Origin: Rhodovulum sp. PH10
Lineage (GTDB): Bacteria; Pseudomonadota; Alphaproteobacteria; Rhizobiales; Xanthobacteraceae
Reading direction: 5' to 3'
Assembly: GCF_000293785.1 (NCBI RefSeq)
Contig: NZ_AKZI01000025.1
Span: forward strand, 1 to 64,000
Length of the DNA stretch: 64,000 nt
Shown here: in pieces, positions 28,673 to 41,428 of the stretch
Layout: each line of letters opens with the position of its first letter
Numbering within the stretch: position 1 is the first letter of the stretch
Position numbers and translations under genes: made by a program
The notes under the pieces: generated by a model
What the model saw: only the letters and a program-made list of their open reading frames with translations
The model's database searches: none
Told to the model about the DNA's origin: nothing

Positions 28673-30072
28673 CGGGCGTCCGGGTTTTTGGCCGGCTCGG
28701 CGGTGTCCGGCTGCGCGGCATTTTTCTGGTCGGTTTCAGACGGGTCGGCTTCCGGTGAGCCGGCCGACGAGTCGGACCCCGACGAGTCGGAGCCCGGCGA
28801 GCCGGAGCCCGACGAGTCGGCACCCGACGAGTCGGTGCGCCGAGCGGGCGCCGAGAGTGCCGCGGCCCTGGACGCCGTCTCGAACAGCAACGCCTCGCTC
28901 TCGATGGCGGCGTGGTGCAGCTCGTCGTCGAGCCCCTCCTCGCCGAAAGGCGTGGCGGCGGCCGACAGCGAGCCGGCATGGGGAGCGGCATGGGGGCCGG
29001 CATGCGGTGCGGGTTCCGGCTCGGCGGGCCTGTCCGGCTTCTTCACGTCGCCGAGCGGCCAGCGCGGCCGCGGGCCGACGTCGAGCGTGTCGGTGAGGCC
29101 GTGGGCGAGCCGCTCGGCCCCGGCCCAGGCGATCATCGCGCCGTTGTCGGTGCACAGCTCCGGCGGCGGCAGGATCAGCACGGTGCCGCCGTCGAGCGCG
29201 GCGGTGTGCAGAAGCCGCCGGATCGTCGTGTTGGCGGCGACCCCACCGGCGGCGACCAGCGCCATCGGCTGCCCGAATTTTTCACGGAACAGCTTCAGGC
29301 CGACCCGCAAGCGGTCGCGCACCATGTCGGCGACCGCCTGCTGGAAGGCGGCGCACAGGTCGCACACCGTCTGCTCGGACAAGGGCGCGACCTTCTCGGC
29401 CTCCAGCCGCAGCGCGGTCTTCAGCCCCGACAGCGAGAAATCGGCGTCCGGCCGCCCGACCATCGGCCGCGGCAGCGCGAACCGGCTCGCCACCCCGCGC
29501 GCGGCATAGGCCTCGACCTGCGGCCCGCCCGGATAGGGCAGCCCCAAAACCTTCGCGGTCTTGTCGAACGCCTCGCCGATCGCGTCGTCGAGCGTGGTGC
29601 CGAGCCGCACGTAATCGCCGACGCCGCGGATCGCGACGATCTGGGTGTGGCCGCCGGAGGCGAGAAAGAGGCAGTAGGGGAACGGCAGCTCGTGGGTGAG
29701 CCGCGTGGTCAGCGCGTGGCCCTCGAGGTGGTTGACCGCGATCAGCGGCTTCTCGTGGACGAGGGCGATCGCCTTGGCGGTGGTCAGCGCGACGATCAGC
29801 CCGCCGATCAGGCCGGGGCCGGCGGCCGCCGCCACCCCGTCGAGCGCGGTGAAGCTGACGCCCGCCTCGCGCATCGCCTGGGCGATCAGCCGGTCGAGCA
29901 CCTCGACATGGGCGCGCGCGGCGATCTCGGGGACCACGCCGCCATAGGCCGCGTGCTCCTCGATCTGGGACAGGACGACGTTCGCGAGAATCGTGCCGCG
30001 ACCCTCGGCGTCGCGATGCACCACCGCGGCCGACGTTTCGTCGCAGGTCGTCTCCAGGCCGAGAACGATCAT
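28669..30072 (-). CDS. tsaD: tRNA N6-adenosine threonylcarbamoyltransferase TsaD with repeat-built C-terminal extension
   Basis: A 467-residue protein; the core transfers threonylcarbamoyl to A37 of ANN-decoding tRNAs together with TsaB and TsaE. Core motifs: [18 protein letters not shown], the metal ligands in [73 protein letters not shown] and [12 protein letters not shown]. The usual family length is about 340-360; here about 110 extra residues follow PRWPLG. They are polar, disordered-looking and include a run of DSSG-type pentapeptides encoded by five 15-bp repeats (28761-28835). The ATG at 30072 begins the ASKHA fold directly. It is divergent from hemC. Confidence 0.93.
   Translation of the reverse strand: MIVLGLETTCDETSAAVVHRDAEGRGTILANVVLSQIEEHAAYGGVVPEIAARAHVEVLDRLIAQAMREAGVSFTALDGVAAAAGPGLIGGLIVALTTAKAIALVHEKPLIAVNHLEGHALTTRLTHELPFPYCLFLASGGHTQIVAIRGVGDYVRLGTTLDDAIGEAFDKTAKVLGLPYPGGPQVEAYAARGVASRFALPRPMVGRPDADFSLSGLKTALRLEAEKVAPLSEQTVCDLCAAFQQAVADMVRDRLRVGLKLFREKFGQPMALVAAGGVAANTTIRRLLHTAALDGGTVLILPPPELCTDNGAMIAWAGAERLAHGLTDTLDVGPRPRWPLGDVKKPDRPAEPEPAPHAGPHAAPHAGSLSAAATPFGEEGLDDELHHAAIESEALLFETASRAAALSAPARRTDSSGADSSGSGSPGSDSSGSDSSAGSPEADPSETDQKNAAQPDTAEPAKNPDAR
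28761..28835. repeat. tsaD: Five-unit 15-bp tandem repeat inside tsaD
   Basis: Five head-to-tail 15-bp units built on CCCGACGAGTCGG, with the middle unit diverged (CCCGGCGAGCCGG). On the coding (minus) strand they give pentapeptides of [10 protein letters not shown] and GSPGS type. The unit is a multiple of three, so copy-number change would alter only the tail length of TsaD. Confidence 0.85.
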
Positions 30073-30162
30073 GATCAACGGGCGAGGCGATGCTCGCCTT
30101 CGCTCCTCTTCCCCTTCGCGCAACCCGCTTCTATAAGGCTCGGCGTAGCATTGTGAGGTCCC

Positions 30163-31095
30163 ATGGTGCAATCCTCCCCGCCGTTCCTTCGGATCGGCAC
30201 GCGTGGCAGCCCGCTCGCTCTGTGGCAGGCCCACGAGACGCAGCGGCGCCTCGCCGCCGCACACGGCGTTCCGCTCGAGGCGATCACGATCACCGTCATC
30301 AAGACGACGGGCGACGCCATTCAGGATAGGCCGCTCGCCGAGGTGGGTGGCAAAGGTCTTTTCACGAAAGAGATCGAGCAGGCGCTGTTCGACGAGACCA
30401 TCGATCTCGCGGTGCATTCCGCGAAGGACATGGAGACGGCGCTGCCGGACGGGCTGGTGCTCACCGCCTGCCTGCCGCGCGAGGACGTCCGCGACGCCTT
30501 CATCTGTGCCAAGGCGAAGACGCTCGCCGAGCTGCCGGCCGGCTCCAAGGTCGGCACCGCGTCGCTGCGGCGCGGCGCGATGGTCAAGCGGCTGCGGCCC
30601 GACATCGAGGTGGTGTCGATCCGCGGCAATGTCGACACGCGGCTGCGCAAGATCTCGTCCGGCGAGGTCGACGCGACGCTGCTCGCGCTCGCCGGCCTCA
30701 AGCGGCTCGGCATCGCCGACAAGGCGGCCTCGGTGTTCGACGCCGAGACCTTTTTGCCGGCGGTCGGGCAGGGGGCGGTGGCGATCGAGACGCGCGCCGG
30801 TGATTCGCGGACCCGCGAGCTGCTCGCCGCCATCGACTGCCGCGACACCCGCATCGCGCTGACCGCCGAGCGGGCGTTTCTCGGGGCGCTCGACGGCTCC
30901 TGCCGCACGCCGATCGCCGGCCATGCGACGGTCGACGGCGAGCGGCTCGCGCTGCGCGGGCTGATCGTCAAGACCGACGGCAGCGTCGCCCACGAGACCT
31001 CGCGGGCCGGCACGGTCGGCGAGGCGGAAGCCCTCGGGGCGGACGCGGGCGCCGAGCTGAAGGCGCGGGGTGGCGCCGGCTTCTTCGCCGGCTGA
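30163..31095 (+). CDS. hemC: Hydroxymethylbilane synthase (porphobilinogen deaminase)
   Basis: A 310-residue enzyme that polymerises four porphobilinogens into hydroxymethylbilane in tetrapyrrole synthesis. Motifs: [15 protein letters not shown] at the N-terminus, [62 protein letters not shown] and the dipyrromethane-cofactor cysteine in [13 protein letters not shown]. Length is normal. It starts the operon hemC-hemD-mic60-hemY; hemD follows after 15 bp. It is divergent from tsaD with about 90 bp between the starts. Confidence 0.97.
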   Translation: MVQSSPPFLRIGTRGSPLALWQAHETQRRLAAAHGVPLEAITITVIKTTGDAIQDRPLAEVGGKGLFTKEIEQALFDETIDLAVHSAKDMETALPDGLVLTACLPREDVRDAFICAKAKTLAELPAGSKVGTASLRRGAMVKRLRPDIEVVSIRGNVDTRLRKISSGEVDATLLALAGLKRLGIADKAASVFDAETFLPAVGQGAVAIETRAGDSRTRELLAAIDCRDTRIALTAERAFLGALDGSCRTPIAGHATVDGERLALRGLIVKTDGSVAHETSRAGTVGEAEALGADAGAELKARGGAGFFAG

Positions 31096-31110
31096 GGTGC
31101 GGAGGACGGC

Positions 31111-31818
31111 GTGCGCCTGCTGGTCACCCGACCGGATCCGGACGCCGCCCGCACCGCCGCGCTTTTGCGCGCGCGCGGGCACGAGGTCGTGGTCGCGCCG
31201 CTGTTGCGAATCGCCACGATCCCGGATGCGGCGATCGGCGACGGTCCGTGGGCGGCGATCGCCCTCACCAGCGCCCATGCGCCGAGCGCCATAGTGTCGC
31301 ACCCGGCACGGGCCGCATTCGACGGTGTTCCGGTGTTCACGGTCGGCGCCAAGACCGCGGCGGCGGCCGCCGCCGCCGGGCTGACGGTCGCCCGCTCGGC
31401 CGACGGCGACGTCGCGGCGCTCGCCGCGGTGATCGCCGAGACGCTCGGCGCGCGGCGCGAGCCGGTGCTCTATCCCGCCGGTGAGGAGCGGGCCGGCGAC
31501 CTCGAGGGTTTGCTCGCCGGGCACGGGCTTTCGGTGCGCACCGTGGTCGTCTATCGCGCGGTCGCCGAGACGCGGCTGCCCGCGGCGGTGCGCGCCGCGC
31601 TCGCCGACAGCACGATCGACGGCGTGCTCCACTATTCCCGCCGCTCCGCCGAGGCCTTCCTCGCCGCGCTCGCGGTCGACGGGCTCGCGCCCGCCCGCCT
31701 GTCGGCCGCTCATTACTGCCTGTCGCTGGCGGTCGCGGCGCCCCTGCGGGCGGCGGCGGCCGGGGACGTTCGGGTCGCGCCGCAGCCCGATCAGAAGAGC
31801 CTGTTCGGACTTCTTTAG
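31111..31818 (+). CDS. hemD: Uroporphyrinogen-III synthase
   Basis: A 235-residue enzyme that closes hydroxymethylbilane into uroporphyrinogen III. HemD sequences diverge widely; support here comes from the N-terminal [30 protein letters not shown], the mid-region ALTSAHAP and [33 protein letters not shown] and [12 protein letters not shown], and from its position directly after hemC. The start codon is GTG at 31111, 15 bp after the hemC stop. Confidence 0.9.
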   Translation: MRLLVTRPDPDAARTAALLRARGHEVVVAPLLRIATIPDAAIGDGPWAAIALTSAHAPSAIVSHPARAAFDGVPVFTVGAKTAAAAAAAGLTVARSADGDVAALAAVIAETLGARREPVLYPAGEERAGDLEGLLAGHGLSVRTVVVYRAVAETRLPAAVRAALADSTIDGVLHYSRRSAEAFLAALAVDGLAPARLSAAHYCLSLAVAAPLRAAAAGDVRVAPQPDQKSLFGLL

Positions 31819-31919
31819 CGATCACGCCTATGGCGTTGTTGCCGTCACCAAACCGGCGCAGTATGCGGGTGTGATCCGCCTTCGGCGGACTGCGACCGCA
31901 ATTGCAGCGGGAGGGGTGG

Positions 31920-33341
31920 ATGGTCGACGACAAGAAGCCATCGAACGACACGCCGGCCGAGACGCCGGAGGAGAAGGGCCCCCCGCCGACGCGGGAGACG
32001 ACCCCTCTCGAGCCGACCGATATCGAGACGCCCGACACCCGGGCCGAGCCGCCGACCAGCGCTGCCGACACACCCGTCGCGCCGCCGGGAACGACGGCCG
32101 CCGGTGCCGACAAGGCGGACGACATCACGTCCATCGACGAGACCGACACGACCGAGCCGGCGTCGCCGCGCCGGGATCGCGGGGATGCGGCGGCCGCTTC
32201 GCCGCCACCGACGCATATTGAAGGGAGTGACGACATGGCGCGGTCCACGCGCACGCCGAGTATGGGATCGATGCTGACCGCCGGACTCGCCGGCGGCGCC
32301 GTGGTCGCGATCGCGGCCGGTCTCGCTTGGTCGACCATGCAGCCGGGCGATTCCGGATCGAACGACAAGCTGACCGCACGGCTCGCCGCGCTCGAGCTGA
32401 AGGTCGACGAGATCGCCGCGCGTCCTGCCGCGGGCGGGGCCGCGCCGCAGGCGGTGAGCCAGCTCGGCGCCCGGCTCGACAAGCTCGAGAAGGCGCTCGC
32501 CGAGCGTCCCGCCTCCGCCGCCGGCGGGCCGGACCCGGCGCTGATGAACCGCCTCTCCTCCGCCGAGGCGGCGGTGAAGTCGCTCGGCGACACCGTGTCG
32601 GCCACCGACAAGCGGCTCGACGAAGCGCTGTCGGCCGCCGAGGCCGCCCGCACCCAGGCCGAGGCCGCCGCCAAGGCCGCCGACGCCGCGGCGCCCGCCG
32701 CGCCCGGCGTGCAGCCGGCCGAGATCGCGGCGCTGTCGTCGCAGATCGCCACCGCCGAGCGGACCCTGTCGTCGCTGCAGCAGCAGGTGGCGCAGCGCTC
32801 GACCGCGCCGATCTCCGACCGGGCGGTCCGCCTCGCGGTGCTCGCCGACGGCCTGCGGGCGCAGGTCGAGCGGGGCGCGCCCTACGCCTCCGAGCTCGCC
32901 GCCGCCAAGCAGCTGGTCTCCGACCCGCAAACCTTCGCGCCGCTCGAGCCGTTCGCGACCACCGGCGTGCCGAGCGCCACCGCCCTCGGCCGCGAGCTGA
33001 GCGCCGTGGTCCCGGCGATGATGCAGGCGGCCGACGTGCCGCCCGGCGAAGGCTATCTCGAGCGCCTGCAGGCCAAGGCCGAGTCGCTCGTCCGCGTCCG
33101 CAAGGTCGACCAGGTGAAGGACGCCGGCGCCGGTGCCGACGTCGCCGTGGTGATCGGCAATGCCGAGGCGAAAGCCCGCCAGGGCGACCTCGCCGGCGCG
33201 CTCGAATCGCTCGGCACGCTGCCGCCCGCCGTCCGCGCCCCGGCCGAGCCGTGGATCCGGAAGGCGGAGGCCCGGCGCGCCGCCGTCGCGGCCGCCCGTC
33301 GCGTCGCCACCGCCGCCCTCGGGGCCCTCGCCAATCCATAG
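31920..33341 (+). CDS. Mic60/mitofilin-family inner-membrane protein
   Basis: A 473-residue protein: an acidic, proline/threonine-rich N-terminal segment (about 1-105), one membrane helix (SMLTAGLAGGAVVAIAAGLAWS, about 115-136), an alanine-rich coiled coil (about 150-300, including LGARLDKLEKALAERP and ALSSQIATAERTLSSLQQQV), and a C-terminal helical domain (about 305-473; GLRAQVERGAPYASELAAAKQL). This is the alphaproteobacterial homologue of mitochondrial Mic60, which shapes inner-membrane invaginations; its place between hemD and hemY matches the conserved synteny known for such genes. The ATG at 31920 follows GGAGGGG, a strong ribosome-binding site. Confidence 0.85.
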   Translation: MVDDKKPSNDTPAETPEEKGPPPTRETTPLEPTDIETPDTRAEPPTSAADTPVAPPGTTAAGADKADDITSIDETDTTEPASPRRDRGDAAAASPPPTHIEGSDDMARSTRTPSMGSMLTAGLAGGAVVAIAAGLAWSTMQPGDSGSNDKLTARLAALELKVDEIAARPAAGGAAPQAVSQLGARLDKLEKALAERPASAAGGPDPALMNRLSSAEAAVKSLGDTVSATDKRLDEALSAAEAARTQAEAAAKAADAAAPAAPGVQPAEIAALSSQIATAERTLSSLQQQVAQRSTAPISDRAVRLAVLADGLRAQVERGAPYASELAAAKQLVSDPQTFAPLEPFATTGVPSATALGRELSAVVPAMMQAADVPPGEGYLERLQAKAESLVRVRKVDQVKDAGAGADVAVVIGNAEAKARQGDLAGALESLGTLPPAVRAPAEPWIRKAEARRAAVAAARRVATAALGALANP

Positions 33342-33353
33342 GACCGGAATACC

Positions 33354-35189
33354 ATGATACGTGTTCTTTTATTCCTTGTTGGCGTGACTGCATTGACGTT
33401 CGGTGCGGCGTGGCTCGCCGACCGTCCGGGTGACGTCACCGTCAATTGGCTGGGCTACCAGGTCGAGACCTCGATCATGGTGACGATCCTGGCGCTGCTC
33501 GCGCTGGTCGTCCTCACCGTGCTGATCTGGTCGATCCTGCGCGGCATCGTCCGGGCGCCGGGCGCGATCGCGGCCCGCCGGCTCGACCGCCGGGCGCGCC
33601 GCGCCTACCGGGCGATCTCCAACGGCATCGTCTCGATCGGCGCCGGCGACGCGCAGGCCGCGCGCCGCTACGCCAACGAGGCGCAGCGCCTCGCCCCCAA
33701 GGAGCCGCTGGCGCTGCTGCTCGGTGCCCAGGCGGCCCAGCTCGCCGGCAACCCGGCCGATGCCGAGCGCACCTTCAAGGCGATGGCCTCGCGGGACGAC
33801 ACCAAGCTGCTCGGCCTGCACGGGCTGTTCATCGAGGCGCAACGCTCCGACAACGCTGCCGCCGCCCGCACCTATGCCGAGGACGCCGCCAAGGAGGCGC
33901 CGAGCCTCGCCTGGGCGGCCGAGGCGGTGCTGCAGTATCGCGCCGCCGCCGGAGACTGGGTCGGCGCCGTCGCCGCGCTCGAGCGCAACATGCGCAACGG
34001 GCTGATCGCCAAGGACGTCTATCGCCGCCAGCGCGCAGTGCTGCTGACCGGCCGGGCGATGTCCGGCGAGGTCGGCACCGAGGACGCCAAGGCGCTGGCG
34101 CTCGAGGCGCTGAAGCTGTCGCCGGGGCTGGTCCCGGCCGCCTCGCTCGCCGGCCGGCTGCTCACCGAGACCGGGCACCCGCGCAAGGCCGCGCGGGTGA
34201 TCGAGAAGGCGTTCGCGATCAATCCGCATCCGGATCTGGTCGAGACCTACGCCAACATCCATCCGCGCGAGTCGAACCGCGACCGGCTCGGCCGCATCCG
34301 CCGGCTCGCCCAGCTGGCGCCCAAGCACCCCGAGAGCGCCATGGCGACCGCCCGCGCGGCGATCGACGCGCAGGAGTTCTCGGCGGCCCGCAACGCGCTC
34401 ACCCCGATGCTCACCATGCCGACCCAGCGCATGGCCGCCCTGATGGCCGAGCTCGAGGAGAAGCAGAGCGGCGACGTCGGGCGCGCCCGCGAATGGATGC
34501 GCCGGGCGCTGGTCGCCACCCGCGACCCGACCTGGACGGCCGACGGCCTGGTCACCAACAAGTGGCTGCCGGCCTCGCCGACCACCGGCCGGATCGACGC
34601 CTTCGAGTGGCGCATCCCGATCGCCGATCTCGCCCAGCAGGGCCCGGTGATCGAGCACGACCACGCCCAGCGCAGCCAGATCGCCGCCGCGCCGCCGCCG
34701 CCGCCCGCCGCCTCCAAGGAGGTGACGCCGGCCAAGACGGTGTCGAGCCCGCCGCCCGCCCCGCCGGCGGCCAAGGCCGAGCCAGCCCCCCCGCCGCCGC
34801 CGCCGACCCCGCGCAAGGCCGCCCCTCCGGCACCTCCCCCTGCGCCGACGCCCGAGCCGGCGCCGATCCCGCTGCCGGCCCCCAAGGCCGAGGCGAAGCC
34901 GGTCGAGGCCAAGGTGGACAGCAAGCCCGAGCCCAAGGTCGAGGCGAAGCGTGAGGCCAAGGTCGAGGCGAAGGCCGACGAGAGCAAGCGCGAGGAGACG
35001 CCGTCGCGGGTGTTTCGCCCGGTGCCCCGTGAAATCCATCCGCGCGACCGGGCGCCGCGCAGCGAGGACGTGATCGCGCTGCCGACCTCGGGCAGCGCCG
35101 CCAAGTCCAACTCGGGAAGCGCCAAGGACGAGGCCTCGCCGGCCGACCGTCCGCAGCGTCCCGAGCCGCGCCGGCCGTTCTTCCGCTGA
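33354..35189 (+). CDS. hemY: HemY-like membrane protein with TPR repeats and proline-rich tail
   Basis: A 611-residue membrane protein of the HemY_N family, encoded beside heme genes in proteobacteria; its role in tetrapyrrole metabolism is not well defined and it is not the protoporphyrinogen oxidase of the same name. Two membrane helices lie at about 3-20 and 40-62, followed by the family signature VTVNWLGYQVETSI between them and TPR-like helices through about 400. After about 440 the chain is low-complexity: runs of PPPP, then VEAK-type lysine/glutamate repeats. The start is 12 bp after the Mic60 gene. It ends about 95 bp before a strong stem-loop. Confidence 0.87.
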   Translation: MIRVLLFLVGVTALTFGAAWLADRPGDVTVNWLGYQVETSIMVTILALLALVVLTVLIWSILRGIVRAPGAIAARRLDRRARRAYRAISNGIVSIGAGDAQAARRYANEAQRLAPKEPLALLLGAQAAQLAGNPADAERTFKAMASRDDTKLLGLHGLFIEAQRSDNAAAARTYAEDAAKEAPSLAWAAEAVLQYRAAAGDWVGAVAALERNMRNGLIAKDVYRRQRAVLLTGRAMSGEVGTEDAKALALEALKLSPGLVPAASLAGRLLTETGHPRKAARVIEKAFAINPHPDLVETYANIHPRESNRDRLGRIRRLAQLAPKHPESAMATARAAIDAQEFSAARNALTPMLTMPTQRMAALMAELEEKQSGDVGRAREWMRRALVATRDPTWTADGLVTNKWLPASPTTGRIDAFEWRIPIADLAQQGPVIEHDHAQRSQIAAAPPPPPAASKEVTPAKTVSSPPPAPPAAKAEPAPPPPPPTPRKAAPPAPPPAPTPEPAPIPLPAPKAEAKPVEAKVDSKPEPKVEAKREAKVEAKADESKREETPSRVFRPVPREIHPRDRAPRSEDVIALPTSGSAAKSNSGSAKDEASPADRPQRPEPRRPFFR

Positions 35190-35279
35190 CCGGTCTTGTC
35201 GTTCCGCCCGCGGGCGGGACGACCCGACGCCGACCGGCGAGCACGATCGGCACACGCGGCGCCGAGAGCGAACCCAAGC

Positions 35280-35305
35280 AAAAAGGCCCGGGCGAAACCC
35301 GGGCC
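35280..35305 (-). terminator. Stem-loop terminator at the left end of the insertion sequence
   Basis: Eight-bp perfect stem GGCCCGGG (35285-35292) and CCCGGGCC (35298-35305) with loop CGAAA. On the minus strand it is followed by five T (A5 at 35280-35284), so it terminates leftward transcription from the transposase remnant. On the plus strand, downstream of hemY, only TT follows before the insertion-sequence repeat begins, so it is a weaker terminator in that direction. Confidence 0.7.
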
Positions 35306-35326
35306 TTCAGACCGCTGACGAACCCC
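35305..35326. repeat. Left terminal inverted repeat of the insertion sequence
   Basis: 22-bp repeat starting CTTCAGACC and ending GAACCCC; pairs with 36818-36839 with one mismatch. Confidence 0.85.
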
Positions 35327-35415
35327 GTCGATTCTTTCGGCGGGGGTTTTCGTTTGCCGGAGGGGCGTTCGGTCGGGGCCGGGTCGTCCGGCGATTTGGG
35401 GGGGCGAGGCGGAGT

Positions 35416-36813
35416 TCAGCGGCTCGCGACCGGCGAAGGGGTGGTGACGAGGGCGATCTTCTTGACGTTCTGGGCAGCCGCGGCGAGCAGGTATTGGACC
35501 CCGGCGCGAACGAGCCCCCGGAAGCGAGCCCAGCGGTGGCCGAACAGCTCCTTGGCATCGGCGAAGGAGCGCTCCACCGTCTCCTTGCGCCGGGCATAGA
35601 TCAGCCGGCCCCGAGGGGTCAGGCGGTTGGCGTCGACCCGCTCGCGGGCGTCCTGCCAGATATGGCGGGTGAGTGTGCGCTCTGCCTTGGCATTCGTGGT
35701 GCGTGCGGGAGGCGAGCAGCGAACACGCGCGACACTACGCGGGGCACAACCGGTAGCGGCGATAGCCGTTCCGATCCGTGTTGGCGTAGGCAAAGCTCTG
35801 GCCCTGCGGGGCGATAGGTGTCGGTCGAAGCCTCGTAGAGGAAGCGTGACGACCGTATCATCACGAGCCGCGGCGGGGTCGGGTTGCGGGTGCCGGTGAC
35901 GCCCGTGATGCCGCGCCGGCAAAGCCCGCGGGCGATCGCCGCCGTGGCGTACCGGCATCGAGCCCGACGGTGGCGGCCGGTAGGCCGAAGCGGGTGCGCT
36001 GGCGGTCGAGGCGCTCCAGACAAGGGATCTGCCGTGCATGTTGGCGGCCGTGGCGAAGCTGACGGTGATGATGCCGAGGCGGCCATCCACCGTGCGACGG
36101 TCGAGATAGAAGAAGCCCCGGGGCTTGCCCTCGCGCACCATGTAGCCGCTGTCTGGATCGGTGCGGCTGATCTTGGTGGGCGCCACCCGCGGCTCGTCCG
36201 GCGGGGCGGACGGCAGCGGCGGCCGGCCGTGGGCGGTGCGATCGGCGTCGACCGCCGCATCGAGTTCGGCCCAATAGGCGGCGCGGGACTTGGACGCCGC
36301 GACGATGCCGTGGCGGTTCTTGTTGGCACTCGCCTTCAGGTGAGTGGATTCGGTGTAGAGCGTGCGCCCCTCCACCAGCCTCGGCGCATCGCGTGCTCGA
36401 CGATCCGGTCGAAGATCGCCTGCGCCGCGCTTTCGTCCCGGTAGCGCCCGCGGCGGTTCTGCGACAGCGTCGAGGCGTCGAACACCTTGTCCCGCAGCGA
36501 CAATCGCAAGAACCAGCGATAGGCGACATTCACCTCGATCTCGCGCACCCGCTGGCGCTCAGCGGATGCCGACCAGGTAGCCCAGGAACTGCGCCTTGAA
36601 CATCAGCGTCGAATCGGGCGCCGGCCGGCCGTTGTCGGCGCAGTGCAGTGGCGGCGTCGGATCGTGGATCAAGGTGAGGTCCTCTGCCGCACCGATCCGC
36701 CTCAAAAGGTGGTCCTTCGGGACCAGCTCCTCCAGCGTCACGATCTCGAGACCGGTCTGGCTCGGCGCCGGTTTCCTCAGCATGACCCACTGAATCAAAA
36801 ACCCCCGGCTCAC
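35416..36813 (-). pseudogene. Frameshifted IS1182-family transposase
   Basis: Reading right to left, the pieces join into one transposase: the N-terminus at 36813-36559 (MLRKPAPSQTGLE, ELVPKDHLLRRIGAAEDL, CADNGRPAPDS, FKAQFLGYLVGIR); after a frame change, EIEVNVAYRWFLRLSLRDKV and DASTLSQNRRGRYRDES; after another, LYTESTHLKASANKNRHG, ISRTDPDSGYMVREGKPRGFFYLDRRTVDGRLGII; then FGLPAATVGLDAG and ATAAIARGLCRRGITGV in two further frames; and finally AERTLTRHIWQDARERVDANRLTP and KETVERSFADAKELFGHRWARFRGL. At least five frame changes are needed, so no active transposase can be made. Family assignment is from the recognisable motif order. Confidence 0.85.
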
Positions 36814-36817
36814 GCCA

Positions 36818-36839
36818 GGGGTTCGTCAGCAGTCTGAAG
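36818..36839. repeat. Right terminal inverted repeat of the insertion sequence
   Basis: 22-bp repeat, the reverse complement of the left end except one base; it lies 4 bp upstream of the first transposase codon region. Confidence 0.85.
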
Positions 36840-36932
36840 CGCCGGCAAAACGTCCGGGGCGTTATTTTTCGCGCGCGGAGGTGCGGAGAGCGCGGCGCGG
36901 CCGAAGGACCAGGCTCGATTCGACCGTCGGCT

Positions 36933-37928
36933 TCAATTCAGCGGCACGAGGGCCCCGCCGACGATCTCGCCCGGCGTCTCGGCGTCGCCGCGCTGGACCA
37001 GCGCGACCACCGCGTCGGTCGCCTCGCCCCGGATGTCGGCGAGCGGCACCGTCCAGCTCTGCCCGGTGCCGGTCCAGGCGCCGAGCCGATGCCAGCGGCG
37101 CACCACATTGGTGTAGGTGACGGTGTGGCCGGAATTCTCGCCGCGGCCGATCGGCACCGCGATCTTCGTCGACACCGCGAGCAGCCACACCTCGCCCCGC
37201 CCGGCGTCGGCTTTCGCCGCGGCGTCGGTCGCCGCCGGCGCGTGCACGCCCGAGGTGGAGGCGCCGGCAAGCCCGGTTTCGGTGGCGCCGCCGCTCGCGG
37301 CCTCGGCCGAAGGAGCCGGCGCCGACAGGCTGCGCGTGCGCGTCGGGACGCTCGCGAGCGTCGGGCCGGACGGCACCGCGCTCACCGGCACATCGGCGCC
37401 CGGCGCCGCGTCGGGCGTCCCGGACGGGCGCGTGCGCACCGTCACCCGGCCGTGCTCGATCGTCATGCTCACCGTGACCGGCAGCGGCGCATCCTCGCCG
37501 TTCGACCGCGCTGCGGCGACCGCCTTCTCGACCGCCGCCGTGTCGTTGCCGAGCACGGACGCCGTGCCGTTGACGACGAGCTGCGGCGTGAACACGTCGC
37601 GCTCGCCGCGGACGGCCGCATAGGCCTTCTGGCGCGCGGTGTGGCGCGGGCTCGCCAAGGTGTCCTTCCAGCCGAGATAGTCCCAGTAGGTCACCGGCAG
37701 GCTGAGCGCGATCAGGCCCGGCCGGTCCTTCAGCCGGGCGAGCAGCGCGTCGGCCTGCGGGCAGGACGAGCAGCCCTGGCTGGTGAAAAGCTCGAGCACG
37801 ACCTGCGGCCGCGCCGCCGATCCGGCCGATGCCGCGCCCTGCCCGGCGCTCGCCGGGCCGGCCACCGCGGTCGTCATCAGGCACATCAGGACGGACGTCA
37901 CCGAAACCCGCCAGCGGCTCTCGTTCAT
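36933..37928 (-). CDS. DUF1223 family secreted thioredoxin-like protein
   Basis: A 331-residue protein with a Sec signal peptide ([19 protein letters not shown], cut near residue 28). The mature N-terminus carries a thioredoxin-like CxxC in [21 protein letters not shown], then [26 protein letters not shown] and a C-terminal beta-rich part ([37 protein letters not shown]). These are DUF1223 signatures. A serine/alanine/threonine-rich insertion of about 70 residues (roughly 170-240) interrupts the domain, making this copy longer than usual. It lies downstream of acnA on the same strand, a frequent association in Hyphomicrobiales; function is unknown but redox or copper handling in the periplasm is plausible. 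Confidence 0.85.
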   Translation of the reverse strand: MNESRWRVSVTSVLMCLMTTAVAGPASAGQGAASAGSAARPQVVLELFTSQGCSSCPQADALLARLKDRPGLIALSLPVTYWDYLGWKDTLASPRHTARQKAYAAVRGERDVFTPQLVVNGTASVLGNDTAAVEKAVAAARSNGEDAPLPVTVSMTIEHGRVTVRTRPSGTPDAAPGADVPVSAVPSGPTLASVPTRTRSLSAPAPSAEAASGGATETGLAGASTSGVHAPAATDAAAKADAGRGEVWLLAVSTKIAVPIGRGENSGHTVTYTNVVRRWHRLGAWTGTGQSWTVPLADIRGEATDAVVALVQRGDAETPGEIVGGALVPLN

Positions 37929-38194
37929 GGTTCACCTCGCCGCTCGATCATCGGTCCGGCTCCGGCCGCACGCACGGCCGTTCCGGTTCGGTCCGTTGCG
38001 CCGGACCTTGCACTCTCGGGGGTTGCGGACGTCATGGGATGGGACAGTGCAGGGTCAGTGCATAGTACGCCGTAGCCCTCGGCGGCCACTCACGTCATGG
38101 TGAGGCGGATGCACGGTTTCGCGAGGCGGCATCGGGACGAAACGCGACGGCCGCCGCGTTTTTCACGCGACGGCCGTGATGGTCGTTCGAAGGC

Positions 38195-40900
<2,706 letters not shown>

Positions 40901-41428
40901 GGCGATCGTCCCGTTCCGGCAGGAAGCCGGACTGCCTGTTGGCGAGATCACCCCGGGGCGATGGTGATCGCCCATGACTCGGCACCGGGGCATCGTCGGT
41001 TGCGGATGAGTCTACGCCGGACTGTGTCCAGGTTGGACTGATTATAACTTTATGCGCGGGTCGTATCACGGCGGGTCAAAGCGGGGCAAGACAATTCTCG
41101 TCGCGCGGCCGGGTGGGATTCGCGTGCACCGCGAGCGCGCCAAACGCCGCGGCATCACGGCACGGCGGGCCGTCGCGCCGGTTTCCCGCGCGGCCGCGAT
41201 AGCTTTTGTGGTCGGACGGACAAAGGTTCCCGAAATACCGCGGGCGAAAATGTCGGCGCGCGTCACGAAGGTTTGACGGCGCGCGTCGTCGCGGACGGTG
41301 GGGCGAGCCGGGGGTGCCCCCGCCGGAACAACGCCCGACGGGGCGGGTTCACCCCGGGAGGTTCCCGTCGGGACACGCCTCGAACCGCCATGTTCCGAAC
41401 CGAAATCCCGAGCCCCGGAGGGTCCGCG
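40901..41428. other. 528-bp intergenic region between acnA and a small membrane protein gene
   Basis: No gene is supported here. The segment around 41041-41060 is distinctly AT-richer than its surroundings and contains TATAAT on the minus strand (41046-41041), a possible -10 box for acnA, but no matching -35 lies at 16-18 bp. On the plus strand, GGAGG at 41416-41420 is a good ribosome-binding site for the gene starting at 41429. Confidence 0.4.

Larger units (their letters stand above)
35305..36839 (-). mobile_element. Decayed insertion sequence, IS1182 type
   Basis: A 1535-bp element bounded by terminal inverted repeats of 22 bp at 35305-35326 and 36818-36839, matching at 21 of 22 positions (outer ends CTTCAGAC and inner ends AACCCC). 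The single internal gene resembles IS1182-family DDE transposases but is frameshifted several times. I could not see a target-site duplication next to the repeats. The left repeat abuts a terminator stem, agreeing with the tendency of such elements to land next to palindromes. Confidence 0.85.

Noticed and set aside
41041-41079. Sigma-70-type promoter for acnA (TATAAT and TTGACC on the minus strand)
   Set aside because: Each hexamer is good but they are 27 bp apart, too far to be used together; only a -10 candidate is noted.
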